Source: Pseudidiomarina sp. CB1
GTDB taxonomy: Bacteria > Pseudomonadota > Gammaproteobacteria > Enterobacterales > Alteromonadaceae
Length of the DNA stretch: 64,000 nucleotides
Direction of reading: 5' to 3'
NCBI RefSeq assembly: GCF_024752025.1
Contig: NZ_JANTPU010000001.1
Span: forward strand, 868,001 to 932,000
The position numbers were made by a program, and so were the translations under genes. Positions 26,753 to 36,332 of the stretch are shown here, in pieces. Each line of letters begins with the position of its first letter. Position 1 is the stretch's first letter. Under the pieces are notes generated by a model. The model was not told where the DNA came from and did not search any database. It saw only the letters and a program-made list of their open reading frames with translations.

Positions 26753-27847
26753 TTACCCCTGTTGCTCAGCCAAGGCGGCGAGCTGATCGGCTTGGTGCTC
26801 TTGCACAATAGCATCAAGAATTAAGTCCAACGCACCATTGAGGACTTCATCCAAACGATAAAGGGTTAGGTTGATGCGGTGATCGCTAACGCGCCCCTGT
26901 GGATAATTGTAGGTACGAATCCGCTCCGACCGGTCGCCACTGGCAACGAGACTGCGACGGGTTGCTTGTTCTTCGGCCAAACGTTTGTCATCAGCCGCTT
27001 GTTGCAAGCGTGCTTGCAATACGGACATCGCCTTGGCGCGGTTTTTGTGCTGTGAACGTTCATCTTGACACTCCACCACAATACCTGACGGAATGTGTGT
27101 AATACGAATCGCCGAATCAGTGCGGTTAACGTGCTGACCACCGGCACCCGAGGCGCGGAAGGTATCGACGCGTAGATCCGCCGGGTTGATCTCTATGGCC
27201 TCTGCTTCAGGCACTTCTGGTAGCACTGCGACAGTACACGCTGACGTGTGTACGCGGCCCTGTGACTCGGTTTCAGGAACACGTTGTACACGGTGTCCAC
27301 CCGATTCAAATTTCATCCGCCCGTAAGCGCCATCACCAGAAACGTGCGCGATCACCTCTTTGTAACCGCCGTGCTCACCTTCGTTGGCATTGACAATACT
27401 CACGCGCCAACCATGTTGCTCGGCATAGCGGCTGTACATACGGAACAAGTCACCAGCAAAGATGGCGGCTTCGTCACCACCTGCTCCAGCACGGATTTCT
27501 AAATAACATGGACGATCATCATTCGGATCGCGTGGCAACAAGAGAATCTGTAATTCCTGCGCCAGCTCTTCTTGCTTGGCTTGTGCAGTTTCGAGCTCCA
27601 GTTGGCCCATTTCTCGCATTTCAGCATCATCTTCAGCGAGCATTTCTTCGGCCGCTGCGGCGTCTTCTTGGGCTTGCTGATAATCACGAAAACACTTCAC
27701 CAACTCTTCTAATTGAGCGTATTCACGTGAGAGCGCACGAAAGCGCTCTTGGTCCGCAATAATGCCGGCATCACTTAGCAAATGCTGCACTTCTTCGTAG
27801 CGCTCTAAAAGGGCTTCGAGTTTGCGGGTAATCGAAGGATTCATCAT
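26753..27847 (-). CDS. prfA: Peptide chain release factor 1
   Basis: A 364-residue class I release factor reading UAA/UAG. The GGQ loop is in [16 protein letters not shown] (Gln is the PrmC target). It lies in the second position of the hemA operon, 13 bases downstream of hemA. The start is at the first of two consecutive ATGs; the second (27844) is equally possible. Confidence 0.96.
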   Translation of the reverse strand: MMNPSITRKLEALLERYEEVQHLLSDAGIIADQERFRALSREYAQLEELVKCFRDYQQAQEDAAAAEEMLAEDDAEMREMGQLELETAQAKQEELAQELQILLLPRDPNDDRPCYLEIRAGAGGDEAAIFAGDLFRMYSRYAEQHGWRVSIVNANEGEHGGYKEVIAHVSGDGAYGRMKFESGGHRVQRVPETESQGRVHTSACTVAVLPEVPEAEAIEINPADLRVDTFRASGAGGQHVNRTDSAIRITHIPSGIVVECQDERSQHKNRAKAMSVLQARLQQAADDKRLAEEQATRRSLVASGDRSERIRTYNYPQGRVSDHRINLTLYRLDEVLNGALDLILDAIVQEHQADQLAALAEQQG

Positions 27848-27860
27848 AGCTTAAGAAACC

Positions 27861-29123
27861 TTAATCGTTATCGTTATAGAGTTGCTGAAATACCGCGAGC
27901 GTCTGGTAATCGCCTTTCGCTCCGGCTTCACGCAAGGTTCTGGTTGGTGCGTGTAAAAATTGTTTGGTGAGCCTCTGCGTGAGTTCAGCCATCACCTCTT
28001 CGGCAGGCTTTCCAGCCGCCAATTGATTGCGAGCACGTTGTAACTGATCCTGCGCCAGTTGCTCAGTGTGTTGCCGAAAATCACGCAAAACATCGACATG
28101 ATCCAGACCACGCAGCCACGTCATAAACTGCTCAGTTTGCTCGAGGATCATCGCCTGTGCTTGCGCCGCCGCTTCTTCACGGTTACGCATGTTTTCTTGA
28201 ATGATGCCTTGCAGGTCATCAACGCTATACAAATAGGCATCGCTGAGCTCATCCACTTGCGCTTCAATGTCGCGTGGGACAGCTAAATCAATGAGCAGCA
28301 TGGGTTTGCGTTTGCGCTGCTTCAATGCGCTTTCAATCAAGCCTTTACCAATGATCGGGAGAGTACTCGCGGTCGAAGAAATAACAATATCAGCTTGCGG
28401 CAGTAACTCTGGCAATTCGCCAAGGGTGTGTGCTTGCCCGTTGAACTTAGTCGCCACGGTTTCAGCGCGCATTAATGTCCGGTTAGCGACTGTAAGCTTA
28501 TCGACCCCGATTTCGGTTAAGTGCTGTGCCACCAACTCGGCGGTATCGCCAGCGCCCACCAATAATACCGATGCCTGCTCTAGGTCCGCAAAAATGTGTC
28601 GTGCCAAATTCACCGCAGCAAAGGCGACCGAAACGGCGTTTTCTCCTACCGCGGTTTCACTGCGCACGCGCTTCGCAATGTGAAAGGTTTGCTGGAACAA
28701 GCGCTCGAGTATACCACCCACGCTAGCTTGATTCTTCGCGAACTGATAAGCCTGCTTCACTTGTCCAAGGATTTGCGGCTCACCTAAAATCAGCGAATCA
28801 AGACCGCTTGCGACACGCATGAGGTGATCGATAGCAGCAGCATCCGTGTGGCAGTAGCTGTGACTTTGCAAGGCCGTCGCCGGCACCCCGTGATAGCCAG
28901 CCAGCCAGCCGAGCAATAAATCGCTCGACGGCCCACTTTGGCCATCGGCATGGCAATAAATCTCGGTGCGATTACAGGTCGACACAATCACAGCTTCACG
29001 CACGCCCGTCTGCTCACGCAGAGCCGGCAGTGCACTATGCAACTGCTCAGGCGAGAACGCTATTTGCTCACGTAAGTCTACGGAAGCGGTTTTATGGTTA
29101 ACACCGAGTGCAAAAATAGTCAT
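27861..29123 (-). CDS. hemA: Glutamyl-tRNA reductase
   Basis: A 420-residue enzyme that reduces glutamyl-tRNA to glutamate-1-semialdehyde, the committed step of C5 heme synthesis. The true start is the ATG at 29123 (MTIFALGVNHKTASVDLRE); an upstream frame extension is not homologous. The catalytic cysteine is in VIVSTCNRTEIY, followed by LILGEPQILGQVK, an NADPH domain with VLLVGAGDTAEL, and the C-terminal dimerisation helix. First gene of an eight-gene operon ending in kdsA. Confidence 0.96.
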   Translation of the reverse strand: MTIFALGVNHKTASVDLREQIAFSPEQLHSALPALREQTGVREAVIVSTCNRTEIYCHADGQSGPSSDLLLGWLAGYHGVPATALQSHSYCHTDAAAIDHLMRVASGLDSLILGEPQILGQVKQAYQFAKNQASVGGILERLFQQTFHIAKRVRSETAVGENAVSVAFAAVNLARHIFADLEQASVLLVGAGDTAELVAQHLTEIGVDKLTVANRTLMRAETVATKFNGQAHTLGELPELLPQADIVISSTASTLPIIGKGLIESALKQRKRKPMLLIDLAVPRDIEAQVDELSDAYLYSVDDLQGIIQENMRNREEAAAQAQAMILEQTEQFMTWLRGLDHVDVLRDFRQHTEQLAQDQLQRARNQLAAGKPAEEVMAELTQRLTKQFLHAPTRTLREAGAKGDYQTLAVFQQLYNDND

Positions 29124-29164
29124 AATGGAAAAAAGCGAGCCTCTGGCACAGCAAAACGCCGCTA

Positions 29165-29193
29165 ATTGTACGTTAAAGGCCGCATGATGAAAA
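29165..29193 (-). promoter_or_regulatory. Candidate hemA promoter
   Basis: Minus strand: TTTTCA at 29188-29193, a 17-base spacer, and TACAAT at 29165-29170, about 42 bases before the hemA ATG, in the divergent lolB-hemA gap. Confidence 0.55.
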
Positions 29194-29217
29194 GCACACC
29201 AAACCTTGGACAAGTCC

Positions 29218-29850
29218 ATGAAACTACGCTTATTGCTCTTGTTTTCACTGATTTTGAGTGGCTGCGCAGCACCACCTGAAGAAATTCCGATGGACGCAAT
29301 CGATGCGAACGCTGTGTCTCGCCATCAAGATCAAGTTGACGCATTGCAACGTTGGCAGTTGCGCGGGCAAATCGCCCTGTTTAATTTAACTGCTGATGAA
29401 CGTGACGCTGTTTACCTTGAGTGGAAACAATCGCCTGAGCGCTTACAGCTGCGCTTTTATCATCCACTAAAAGGCACTTTGGCGCGGTTAGAGCAGGATG
29501 CCCAAGGAGCAACCTACTACGATGAAGACGAGCAAGCCTATTATGGCTATAACGCCGAGTCGTTAGTGGCGCGGTTGTTTAACTTTGAGCTGCCCATTGC
29601 GCTGTTACAGCAGGTTATTGTCGGCGCCCGTCCGCAAGGCGCCGAACAGCAGCGCTACCTGTTGCTAAATGACCACGATCTCGCAATGGCGCCACTAATG
29701 AGTTATCTGGTCACACGCAATGAACAACAATGGCAAGTGCAGTTAAATAACTACGAACAGCAATCTGGACGGCTGTTTTTGCCGCACAATGTTGAACTGC
29801 GTAGTTCAGCATGGCGAATTAAGTTACGGGTGAGCGAATGGAAACTTTAG
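29218..29850 (+). CDS. lolB: Outer-membrane lipoprotein LolB
   Basis: A 210-residue lipoprotein with lipobox LSGCAAPP. LolB accepts lipoproteins from LolA and inserts them in the outer membrane. Features: QLRGQIALFN near residue 48 and the YLEWKQSPERLQLRFYHPL strand pair. The ATG at 29218 starts directly with the signal peptide (MKLRLLLLF). Its end overlaps ispE by 13 bases. The order lolB-ispE-prs opposite hemA is as in E. coli. Confidence 0.92.
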   Translation: MKLRLLLLFSLILSGCAAPPEEIPMDAIDANAVSRHQDQVDALQRWQLRGQIALFNLTADERDAVYLEWKQSPERLQLRFYHPLKGTLARLEQDAQGATYYDEDEQAYYGYNAESLVARLFNFELPIALLQQVIVGARPQGAEQQRYLLLNDHDLAMAPLMSYLVTRNEQQWQVQLNNYEQQSGRLFLPHNVELRSSAWRIKLRVSEWKL

Positions 29851-30701
29851 TTTTACCCGCGCCAGCGAAGCTAAATCTATTTTTGCATATCACTGGGCGT
29901 CGTGACGACGGCTATCATGAGTTACAGAGCGTCTTTCAGTTTTTAGACCTGCACGATATTTTAAGCTTTACGCGCTTAACGGCACCAACGATTGAGTTTC
30001 AATGTTCAGCCGCCGCACTCAACACCGCTGACAATTTAGTGGTACGCGCAGCACAGCTCCTGCAAAAGCAGCAGTCGGTAAAGCAAGGGGTACGAATCAT
30101 TCTGGATAAACGTCTCCCCTACGGCGGCGGATTAGGCGGTGGTTCGTCGGATGCGGCAACAACGCTGCTCGCCCTTAATCAGCTGTGGGACTTACAGTTC
30201 AATGAAGATCAGCTCGCTGACCTTGGCTTACAACTAGGTGCTGACGTACCTGTTTTTGTGCGCGGTCACGCCGCATTCGCCGAAGGTATCGGCGAGCAGC
30301 TTTACCCCGTGCAGCCTAGCAGTCCTTGGTACTTGGTCATTGATCCCGGTGTCCATATTAGTACCGCGACACTATTCCAACACCCAGCATTGCAACGTGA
30401 CTGCCCACCGCTCGCTCGCGAGACTTGGCAGCAGCAAACCACACAAAATGTCTTCGAGCCACTGGTCCGCGAACTGTACCCGGAAGTTGCCAAGGCCCTC
30501 GACTGGTTGGTAGAATACGCGCCAACTCGGCTTACCGGTACCGGCGCCTGTCTCTTCGGTGCTTTTGAAAGCCAAGAATTAGCGCGTGCTGCGCTCGCAC
30601 GGATGCCCGCCCAATGGAATGGCTTTGTCGCACGTGGTTTAAACGAATCCCCGGTCTGCCAGCAACTGCGGCAGGCTTCAACTGACAACCTGACCAACTA
30701 A
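29838..30701 (+). CDS. ispE: 4-diphosphocytidyl-2-C-methyl-D-erythritol kinase
   Basis: A 287-residue GHMP kinase of the MEP isoprenoid pathway. Motif 1 [23 protein letters not shown] loop [15 protein letters not shown] and C-terminal [11 protein letters not shown] are all present. It overlaps lolB by 13 bases and is followed by prs at 14 bases. Confidence 0.96.
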   Translation: METLVLPAPAKLNLFLHITGRRDDGYHELQSVFQFLDLHDILSFTRLTAPTIEFQCSAAALNTADNLVVRAAQLLQKQQSVKQGVRIILDKRLPYGGGLGGGSSDAATTLLALNQLWDLQFNEDQLADLGLQLGADVPVFVRGHAAFAEGIGEQLYPVQPSSPWYLVIDPGVHISTATLFQHPALQRDCPPLARETWQQQTTQNVFEPLVRELYPEVAKALDWLVEYAPTRLTGTGACLFGAFESQELARAALARMPAQWNGFVARGLNESPVCQQLRQASTDNLTN

Positions 30702-30715
30702 GATTGAGGTTTAGT

Positions 30716-31663
30716 GTGCCTGACATGAAGCTCTTTGCTGGCAACGCCACGCCAGAACTCGCCCAGAAGATTGCTGACCGACTCTACATCAAACTCGGCG
30801 ATGCCGAGGTTGGCCGTTTTAGCGACGGTGAAATCAGCGTAAAAATCAACGAAAATGTCCGTGGTTCTGACGTTTTTATCATCCAATCAACATGCGCTCC
30901 TACCAATGACAACCTGATGGAACTCATTGTCATGGTTGACGCCCTGCGTCGCGCATCGGCCGGTCGTATCACTGCTGTCATGCCGTATTTTGGCTATGCT
31001 CGCCAAGACCGCCGCGTGCGCTCTGCACGTGTGCCTATCACCTCTAAAGTCGTCGCAGACTTTCTTTCGAGTGTTGGTGTTGACCGTGTTTTAACCGTTG
31101 ACCTCCATGCCGAGCAGATTCAAGGCTTCTTCGATGTCCCTGTCGACAACGTCTTTGGTACCCCTGTCTTGCTCGAGCACTTAAGTAAACAACAATTCCA
31201 TAACCCTGTGGTGGTTTCACCAGACATCGGTGGTGTAGTGCGAGCGCGAGCAATGGCCAAGTTATTGAATGACATCGACCTTGCCATCATCGATAAACGT
31301 CGCCCGCGGGCAAACGAATCGCAAGTAATGCACATTATCGGTGACGTGCAAGATCGCGATTGCATCATCGTCGACGACATGATCGACACTGGCGGTACGC
31401 TTTGTAAAGCGGCTGACGCCCTGAAAGAAAACGGTGCACGTCGAGTGTTCGCCTACGCAACGCATCCAGTTTTTTCTGGTGGTGCGGTGAACAACATTCG
31501 CGAATCGAACATTGACCACGTTGTGGTCACCGATAGCATTCCATTAAGCCCTGAAATGAAGGCCTTAGATAAGGTTCACCAGTTAACCTTGAGCGGCATG
31601 CTATCAGAAGCATTGCGCCGCGTGAGCAACGAAGAATCCATCTCGGCAATGTTTGAGTATTGA
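30716..31663 (+). CDS. prs: Ribose-phosphate pyrophosphokinase
   Basis: A 315-residue PRPP synthase, the same length as E. coli Prs. The start is GTG at 30716 ([16 protein letters not shown] aligns with E. coli [10 protein letters not shown]), with GAGG six bases before it. The PRPP-binding loop is [14 protein letters not shown]. It supplies PRPP for nucleotide, histidine, tryptophan and NAD synthesis. Confidence 0.97.
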   Translation: MPDMKLFAGNATPELAQKIADRLYIKLGDAEVGRFSDGEISVKINENVRGSDVFIIQSTCAPTNDNLMELIVMVDALRRASAGRITAVMPYFGYARQDRRVRSARVPITSKVVADFLSSVGVDRVLTVDLHAEQIQGFFDVPVDNVFGTPVLLEHLSKQQFHNPVVVSPDIGGVVRARAMAKLLNDIDLAIIDKRRPRANESQVMHIIGDVQDRDCIIVDDMIDTGGTLCKAADALKENGARRVFAYATHPVFSGGAVNNIRESNIDHVVVTDSIPLSPEMKALDKVHQLTLSGMLSEALRRVSNEESISAMFEY

Positions 31664-31692
31664 TTGAATTTTGTTGGCGCGGGTGGTACTAT
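31664..31692 (+). promoter_or_regulatory. Promoter of rplY
   Basis: TTGAAT at 31664-31669, a 17-base spacer, and TACTAT at 31687-31692, followed by a GC-rich TCCGCGCCC. It starts right after the prs stop and leaves a leader of roughly 75 bases before rplY. Confidence 0.6.
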
Positions 31693-31775
31693 TCCGCGCC
31701 CTCGAAAATGAGCGAGGAAAGTGTCGGGATTTGGTCGCGAATCACCGACTTATTTTTATTTAACGGAGACACTCC

Positions 31776-32453
31776 ATGTCGGATATCGATTTTACTATTC
31801 AAGCAGAACTGCGTACTGATACAGGGAAAGGTGCGAGCCGCCGCCTGCGTCGCGCAGACAAAGTGCCTGCAATCTTGTACGGTGCGAACAAAGAAGCTGT
31901 GTCATTGACCCTTGATCACAACAAAGTGAACAACATGGCCGATTACGAAGCTTTCTACTCGCACATTTTGACCTTGGTCATCGACGGCAAGAAGCATCAG
32001 GCTATCTTGAAGGACATTCAACGTCACCCATACAAGCCTAAGTTGACTCACCTTGACTTCCAACGCGTAGAAAAAGGTCAGAAGTTACACACCCACGTAC
32101 CACTGCACTTCTTGAACGAGAAGACTGCGAAAGGCGTGAAAGACGAAGGCGGTGTTGTTGTTCACCACGTGAATGACGTTGAAATCACTTGTTTGCCGAA
32201 AGACTTACCTGAGTACTTGGAAGTTGACGTAGCAAACATGGCGATTGGTGACACCTTGCACTTAACTGACCTTGCATTGCCAAACGGCGTTGAATTGGTC
32301 GAGTTAACCAAAGGTGAAGACCATGACCAAGCGGTCGTTTCTATCACTGCACCACGTGTAGAGAAAGAAGAAACTGAAGAGACTGAAGAAGTTTCTCCAG
32401 AAGTACCAACCGCTAAAGAAAGTGAAGAAGAAGACAAAAAAGACGAAGAATAA
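31776..32453 (+). CDS. rplY: 50S ribosomal protein L25/general stress protein Ctc
   Basis: A 225-residue two-domain L25 (Ctc type), longer than the 94-residue E. coli protein. The N-terminal 5S rRNA-binding domain (about 1-95) has [20 protein letters not shown] and [19 protein letters not shown]. The C-terminal beta domain (about 100-190) is followed by a very acidic Glu/Lys tail. A perfect AACGGAG ribosome-binding site lies upstream. It is followed by pth at 6 bases, a common pairing. Confidence 0.95.
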   Translation: MSDIDFTIQAELRTDTGKGASRRLRRADKVPAILYGANKEAVSLTLDHNKVNNMADYEAFYSHILTLVIDGKKHQAILKDIQRHPYKPKLTHLDFQRVEKGQKLHTHVPLHFLNEKTAKGVKDEGGVVVHHVNDVEITCLPKDLPEYLEVDVANMAIGDTLHLTDLALPNGVELVELTKGEDHDQAVVSITAPRVEKEETEETEEVSPEVPTAKESEEEDKKDEE

Positions 32454-32459
32454 GGCATT

Positions 32460-33047
32460 ATGTCGACAATTCGTCTACTCGTGGGCCTGGGAAATCCAGG
32501 CCCCGAATATTCCCAAACCCGCCACAATGCAGGCTTCTGGTTGGTCGAAGAATTCGCCCGCCGCTATAGCTTGAGCTTGCAACCCGAAACAAAATTCTTT
32601 GGTCATACCGCGCGCTTACAAAAAGGTGCATGGGACTTACGTCTGCTCGAGCCGATGACGTTTATGAACAAAAGCGGAAAGTCGGTAGGCGCTTTGGCGA
32701 ACTTCTTCAAAATCAAGCCAGAAGAAATTCTGGTTGCTTATGACGAATTAGATCTGCCTCCAGGCGTTGCCAAGTTCAAAACTGGCGGCGGCAGTGGTGG
32801 CCACAATGGCATCAAAGACATGATTGCTGCCCTTGGTAGCCCTGATTTTCATCGCTTACGTATTGGTATCGGTCATCCGGGGCACAAAAGCAAAGTGACC
32901 GGCTATGTGTTGGGTAAAGCGCCTGCACAAGACCAACAGTTGATGGACGATACCATTGCGCAAGCATGCAACAGTATAGAATTGTTGCTCGATCAAGACA
33001 TGCGCGCTGCACAGCAGCAGCTGCATAGTTTCAAAGCACAGCTTTAA
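32460..33047 (+). CDS. pth: Peptidyl-tRNA hydrolase
   Basis: A 195-residue enzyme releasing peptides from stalled peptidyl-tRNA. Motifs: [20 protein letters not shown] (catalytic His), [20 protein letters not shown] and [14 protein letters not shown]. Confidence 0.96.
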   Translation: MSTIRLLVGLGNPGPEYSQTRHNAGFWLVEEFARRYSLSLQPETKFFGHTARLQKGAWDLRLLEPMTFMNKSGKSVGALANFFKIKPEEILVAYDELDLPPGVAKFKTGGGSGGHNGIKDMIAALGSPDFHRLRIGIGHPGHKSKVTGYVLGKAPAQDQQLMDDTIAQACNSIELLLDQDMRAAQQQLHSFKAQL

Positions 33048-33067
33048 CGTACAGAGAGAGAATAAGT

Positions 33068-34159
33068 ATGGGATTCAAATGCGGTATTGTTGGTTTGCCG
33101 AACGTTGGTAAATCTACTTTGTTTAACGCCTTAACCAAAGCGGGTATTGAAGCTGCCAACTTCCCTTTCTGTACCATTGAGCCAAATACGGGCGTGGTTG
33201 CCGTACCTGATCCACGTTTAGATCAGCTTGCAGCCATCGTGAACCCGCAACGCGTGCTCCCGACTACCATGGAATTTGTGGATATCGCGGGCCTCGTTAA
33301 AGGCGCATCGAAAGGTGAAGGCTTGGGCAACCAATTCCTCGCCAATATCCGTGAAACTGACGCCATTGGTCACGTGGTACGTTGTTTTGAGAACGACAAC
33401 ATTGTGCACGTTGCTGGTCAGGTGAACCCGCAAGAAGATATTGAAGTCATCAACACCGAACTGGCTTTGGCAGACCTCGACAGCGTCGAAAAAGCAATTC
33501 ACCGTTTAGGCAAAAAGGCTAAAGGCGGCGACAAGCAAGCCGTGGCTGAAATCGCTGTACTTGAGAAATTACTGCCAGCGCTTGAAAACGGTGACATGGC
33601 CCGCTCGGTGGAACTCAGTAAAGACGAACGTGCAACCATTCGTTCGTACAATCTGTTGACCTTAAAGCCAACCATGTACATTGCTAACGTCAACGATGAC
33701 GGCTTCGAAAACAACCCGTATCTGGACAAAGTGCGCGAAATCGCTTCGAAAGAAGACGCTATCGTGGTTCCTGTTTGCGCGGAAATTGAAAGCGAAATCG
33801 CCGAGCTTGATGACGACGAGAAAGCTGAATTCATGGCTGATTTAGGCATCGAAGAACCGGGTTTGAACCGTGTTATCCGCGGTGGTTATGAGCTTCTGAA
33901 CCTGCAAACCTACTTCACCGCAGGTCCGAAAGAAGTACGCGCTTGGACGATTCCTGTCGGCGCTACTGCCCCGCAGGCCGCAGGTAAAATCCACACTGAC
34001 TTTGAGAAAGGCTTTATCCGTGCCGTCGTGGTCGCTTTCGATGATTACATTACTTACAAAGGTGAGCAAGGCGCGAAAGAAGCAGGTAAACGTCGTGAAG
34101 AAGGTAAAGATTACATCGTAAAAGACGGTGATGTGATTTTGTTCCGCTTTAACGTTTAA
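33068..34159 (+). CDS. ychF: Redox-regulated ATPase YchF
   Basis: A 363-residue Obg-family protein. P-loop [18 protein letters not shown], switch region [18 protein letters not shown] and a NVND motif in place of the NKxD that gives GTP specificity, which explains ATP preference in this family. A coiled-coil insert and a C-terminal TGS domain (about 278-360) complete it. Last gene of rplY-pth-ychF before a strong terminator. Confidence 0.96.
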   Translation: MGFKCGIVGLPNVGKSTLFNALTKAGIEAANFPFCTIEPNTGVVAVPDPRLDQLAAIVNPQRVLPTTMEFVDIAGLVKGASKGEGLGNQFLANIRETDAIGHVVRCFENDNIVHVAGQVNPQEDIEVINTELALADLDSVEKAIHRLGKKAKGGDKQAVAEIAVLEKLLPALENGDMARSVELSKDERATIRSYNLLTLKPTMYIANVNDDGFENNPYLDKVREIASKEDAIVVPVCAEIESEIAELDDDEKAEFMADLGIEEPGLNRVIRGGYELLNLQTYFTAGPKEVRAWTIPVGATAPQAAGKIHTDFEKGFIRAVVVAFDDYITYKGEQGAKEAGKRREEGKDYIVKDGDVILFRFNV

Positions 34160-34183
34160 GCGCCAAACGCAAAGAGTCCTCAG

Positions 34184-34209
34184 AAAAGCCCACTTCGGTG
34201 GGCTTTTTA
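34184..34209. terminator. Bidirectional intrinsic terminator between ychF and sseA
   Basis: AAAAGCCCAC-TTCG-GTGGGCTTTTT: nine-base-pair GC-rich stem, UUCG tetraloop, T-run on both strands. It stops ychF rightward and the sseA operon leftward. Confidence 0.9.
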
Positions 34210-35040
34210 GTGCTCGCCTGTCTCGATAGGGAGATCGTCTCGACTCCCCCACTCCGACCATGACCCGTCATAGAGCTTCACCTGCTGATAGCCAGCAAGT
34301 CGTGCCGCCACCAGCAAAATGCAGGCGGTGATACCGGAGCCACAGGTGGTAATAAGAGGCTGCTGCTCGCTAAGCTCGGCGAAGGTCCGCTGAAGTTGTT
34401 GAACATCGGCATACCCGTCTCCCTGCAGAACCATAGCAAAAGGCAAATTTTTCGCATTAGGCATGTGCCCCGCACGTATCCCCGCTCGCGGCTCTTCTTT
34501 CTTGCCCGCAAACCGCTCCGCTGAACGCGCATCCACAATAACAGCCTCACCGCTTGTCGAAGCGTGCAGCACCTCATCGCAGGCGGCAAGCCACTCGCGC
34601 TGCAATTGCGCAGTGACCGTTCCGGTGCCCTTTGCGGCTTGGTATTCATTGGCAACTGGACGCTGCTCCGCCAACCACTTTGGCAAACCACCATCCAAAA
34701 TGACAGCGTTCGACAGGCCCATGGCCTGCAATACCACCCATGCTCGAGGCGCGGAGTAAATGCCTTGATTATCATACAAAACCAGAGTGTCGTCAGGATC
34801 GACGTCATTATGCCGCAACCATTGTGTGACTTGCTCAGCCGAAGGAAACGCGTTGGGCAGCGACGCGTTTGTCTCAGTCAACTCCTGCTCCAGCACAAGG
34901 TTGCGCGCGCCAGGAATCACCTGTAAATGATCGTATTCAAGCGGAGTACGACCGATAACCTTTTGCATGCTGGCGTCAAATACTTTGACCTGTGGATCAT
35001 CTAGGCGTGCCGCGAGCCATTCGGTTGAGACAAGCGTCAT
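34207..35040 (-). CDS. sseA: Thiosulfate/3-mercaptopyruvate sulfurtransferase (rhodanese)
   Basis: A 277-residue tandem rhodanese protein. The inactive N-terminal domain (about 1-125) contains YDNQGIYSAPRAWV. The active C-terminal domain (about 155-272) has the catalytic loop CGSGITA, which fits the CGSG[VT]A type of mercaptopyruvate sulfurtransferases. There is no signal peptide, so it is cytoplasmic. It starts 2 bases after an exported truncated hemoglobin gene, which places it at the end of the cupredoxin-PDE-DUF3034-globin operon. That link is unusual for sseA. Confidence 0.92.
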   Translation of the reverse strand: MTLVSTEWLAARLDDPQVKVFDASMQKVIGRTPLEYDHLQVIPGARNLVLEQELTETNASLPNAFPSAEQVTQWLRHNDVDPDDTLVLYDNQGIYSAPRAWVVLQAMGLSNAVILDGGLPKWLAEQRPVANEYQAAKGTGTVTAQLQREWLAACDEVLHASTSGEAVIVDARSAERFAGKKEEPRAGIRAGHMPNAKNLPFAMVLQGDGYADVQQLQRTFAELSEQQPLITTCGSGITACILLVAARLAGYQQVKLYDGSWSEWGSRDDLPIETGEH

Positions 35041-35042
35041 AA

Positions 35043-35462
35043 TTAACGACCTACGATTTCGCCATGGAAATCAGCAAGAATATCAAGCAATTGGTTTTGC
35101 GCAGAAACAGGAATCTCATGTTGTTCCATGGCATTAATTAAATTTTCCACAATCGCATTAAATTCAGTACGGGTAATACCCATGCCGGTGTGAACTTCAA
35201 TCATATTGGCGCCGTCATACGTGCAGGGCCCGCCCACTAACTCGCAAACATGCAGACTGATCATGCGATGAAAACGATCAATGTCGGCATTTTCAAAGTG
35301 CTCGATCACCCGCTCGTCTTCCGCAATCTCCAGCACAAAGGTCGCCATGAGGTCATCAATGCCCTGTTTTTCACCAAGTTCCTGGTAGAGGGAACTCGCA
35401 TGAGCGCCCGCACTGGCAAGCAGGAGAACGAAACTCATCAAGGTCATTTGCAAAAATTTCAT
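35043..35462 (-). CDS. Exported group 1 truncated hemoglobin
   Basis: A 139-residue protein: signal peptide (about 1-22, AGAHAS) and a group 1 truncated globin fold (about 24-139). The proximal histidine is His91 in IEVHTGMGIT. The usual distal TyrB10 (DFYxRVL in the family) is Val43 here (ATFVLEIAED). Two cysteines, Cys73 and Cys80 (CELVGGPC), could form a disulfide in the periplasm. Such globins bind O2 or NO; periplasmic export is unusual. It lies 12 bases after DUF3034 and 2 bases before sseA. Function in a redox or NO sensing or detoxifying unit is inferred. Confidence 0.88.
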   Translation of the reverse strand: MKFLQMTLMSFVLLLASAGAHASSLYQELGEKQGIDDLMATFVLEIAEDERVIEHFENADIDRFHRMISLHVCELVGGPCTYDGANMIEVHTGMGITRTEFNAIVENLINAMEQHEIPVSAQNQLLDILADFHGEIVGR

Positions 35463-35474
35463 CGCCGCTACTCC

Positions 35475-36332
35475 TTAGAAGCTCACCTGTAATGACGCAT
35501 AGGCACCTGTTTGATCAGGCAAACCTGCGATCGATTTGAGATCAACATACGCGACCACCAAAGCGACCGATTTAGTTGGGAACCAGCCGACAAACACGTC
35601 ACGCCAGTCATACTCTTTGGCAAAGCTCAAATTATCGGGCTTCTGGCGGTACTCCACACCAACCAGCCAATGGCGATTAACGAACATGCCAAGGCTGGCT
35701 TCGCTCACGTAGTCATAACTGTCATTTTTGTCGCCGCCAAACCCAAGCAAACCTAATTGGTTCGCTTTCGTTGCCCGCAGTGTGTAGTTGGCCACCCAAG
35801 TTCGCTCCAACGGACCTGCAAGCCAAGCTTTCGCGGCACTAAAGTAAAAGTCCGTGCCGCTGTCGTCTTGCGCGCCAACCGCAGCGGGCAAGCCGTAAGT
35901 TTGGTTGCGCTTGTGTTGTAATCCAACGCTTAACTGCGGCATATCGCCATAAACTAAATCGCCCGCGAGTCGCACCTTAACGCCGAAGATATCTTGTTTT
36001 AGGTCTCCGCCAATAGTGTTCAGCCCTAGGCGTTGCTGAGCGAAACTTACTTCAACACGATTATCGTAGGTGAAGTTAAGGCTCTGCACGCCCAACTGAA
36101 AGTCTTCGACATCCGCAAAGTTGGCATTCACGGTTACGCCCCACTCGCCTTCCTCAGCGTAACTCGCGGTGGTTGCCCACGGCACGATACCACCACCACC
36201 AGAGCCCTCGATAGAGGTCACGGCGCCGGTCGCAAGCAATTTCCCATCATCAGCGTAAACTGTTTGGCAAGCCAAGCTGATGCCTACAATAAGGCCAATC
36301 CCAACCTGCTTAGCAAATGCATTAATCATCAT
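35475..36332 (-). CDS. DUF3034 family exported beta-barrel-like protein
   Basis: A 285-residue protein with a signal peptide (about 1-27, TVYADD) and an otherwise beta-rich sequence with alternating polar/aromatic strands. It ends in an aromatic C-terminus (SLQVSF) typical of outer-membrane barrels. This matches DUF3034, whose function is unknown to me. The glycine cluster GSGGGGIVPWATT near residue 43 is a family landmark. Its ATG overlaps the phosphodiesterase stop by 11 bases, so the two are co-translated. An outer-membrane location is inferred from the strand pattern and terminal Phe. Confidence 0.82.
   Translation of the reverse strand: MMINAFAKQVGIGLIVGISLACQTVYADDGKLLATGAVTSIEGSGGGGIVPWATTASYAEEGEWGVTVNANFADVEDFQLGVQSLNFTYDNRVEVSFAQQRLGLNTIGGDLKQDIFGVKVRLAGDLVYGDMPQLSVGLQHKRNQTYGLPAAVGAQDDSGTDFYFSAAKAWLAGPLERTWVANYTLRATKANQLGLLGFGGDKNDSYDYVSEASLGMFVNRHWLVGVEYRQKPDNLSFAKEYDWRDVFVGWFPTKSVALVVAYVDLKSIAGLPDQTGAYASLQVSF

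Noticed and set aside
29124-29219. An N-terminal extension of HemA
   Set aside because: It covers the hemA promoter and the lolB leader; the conserved N-terminus begins at 29123.
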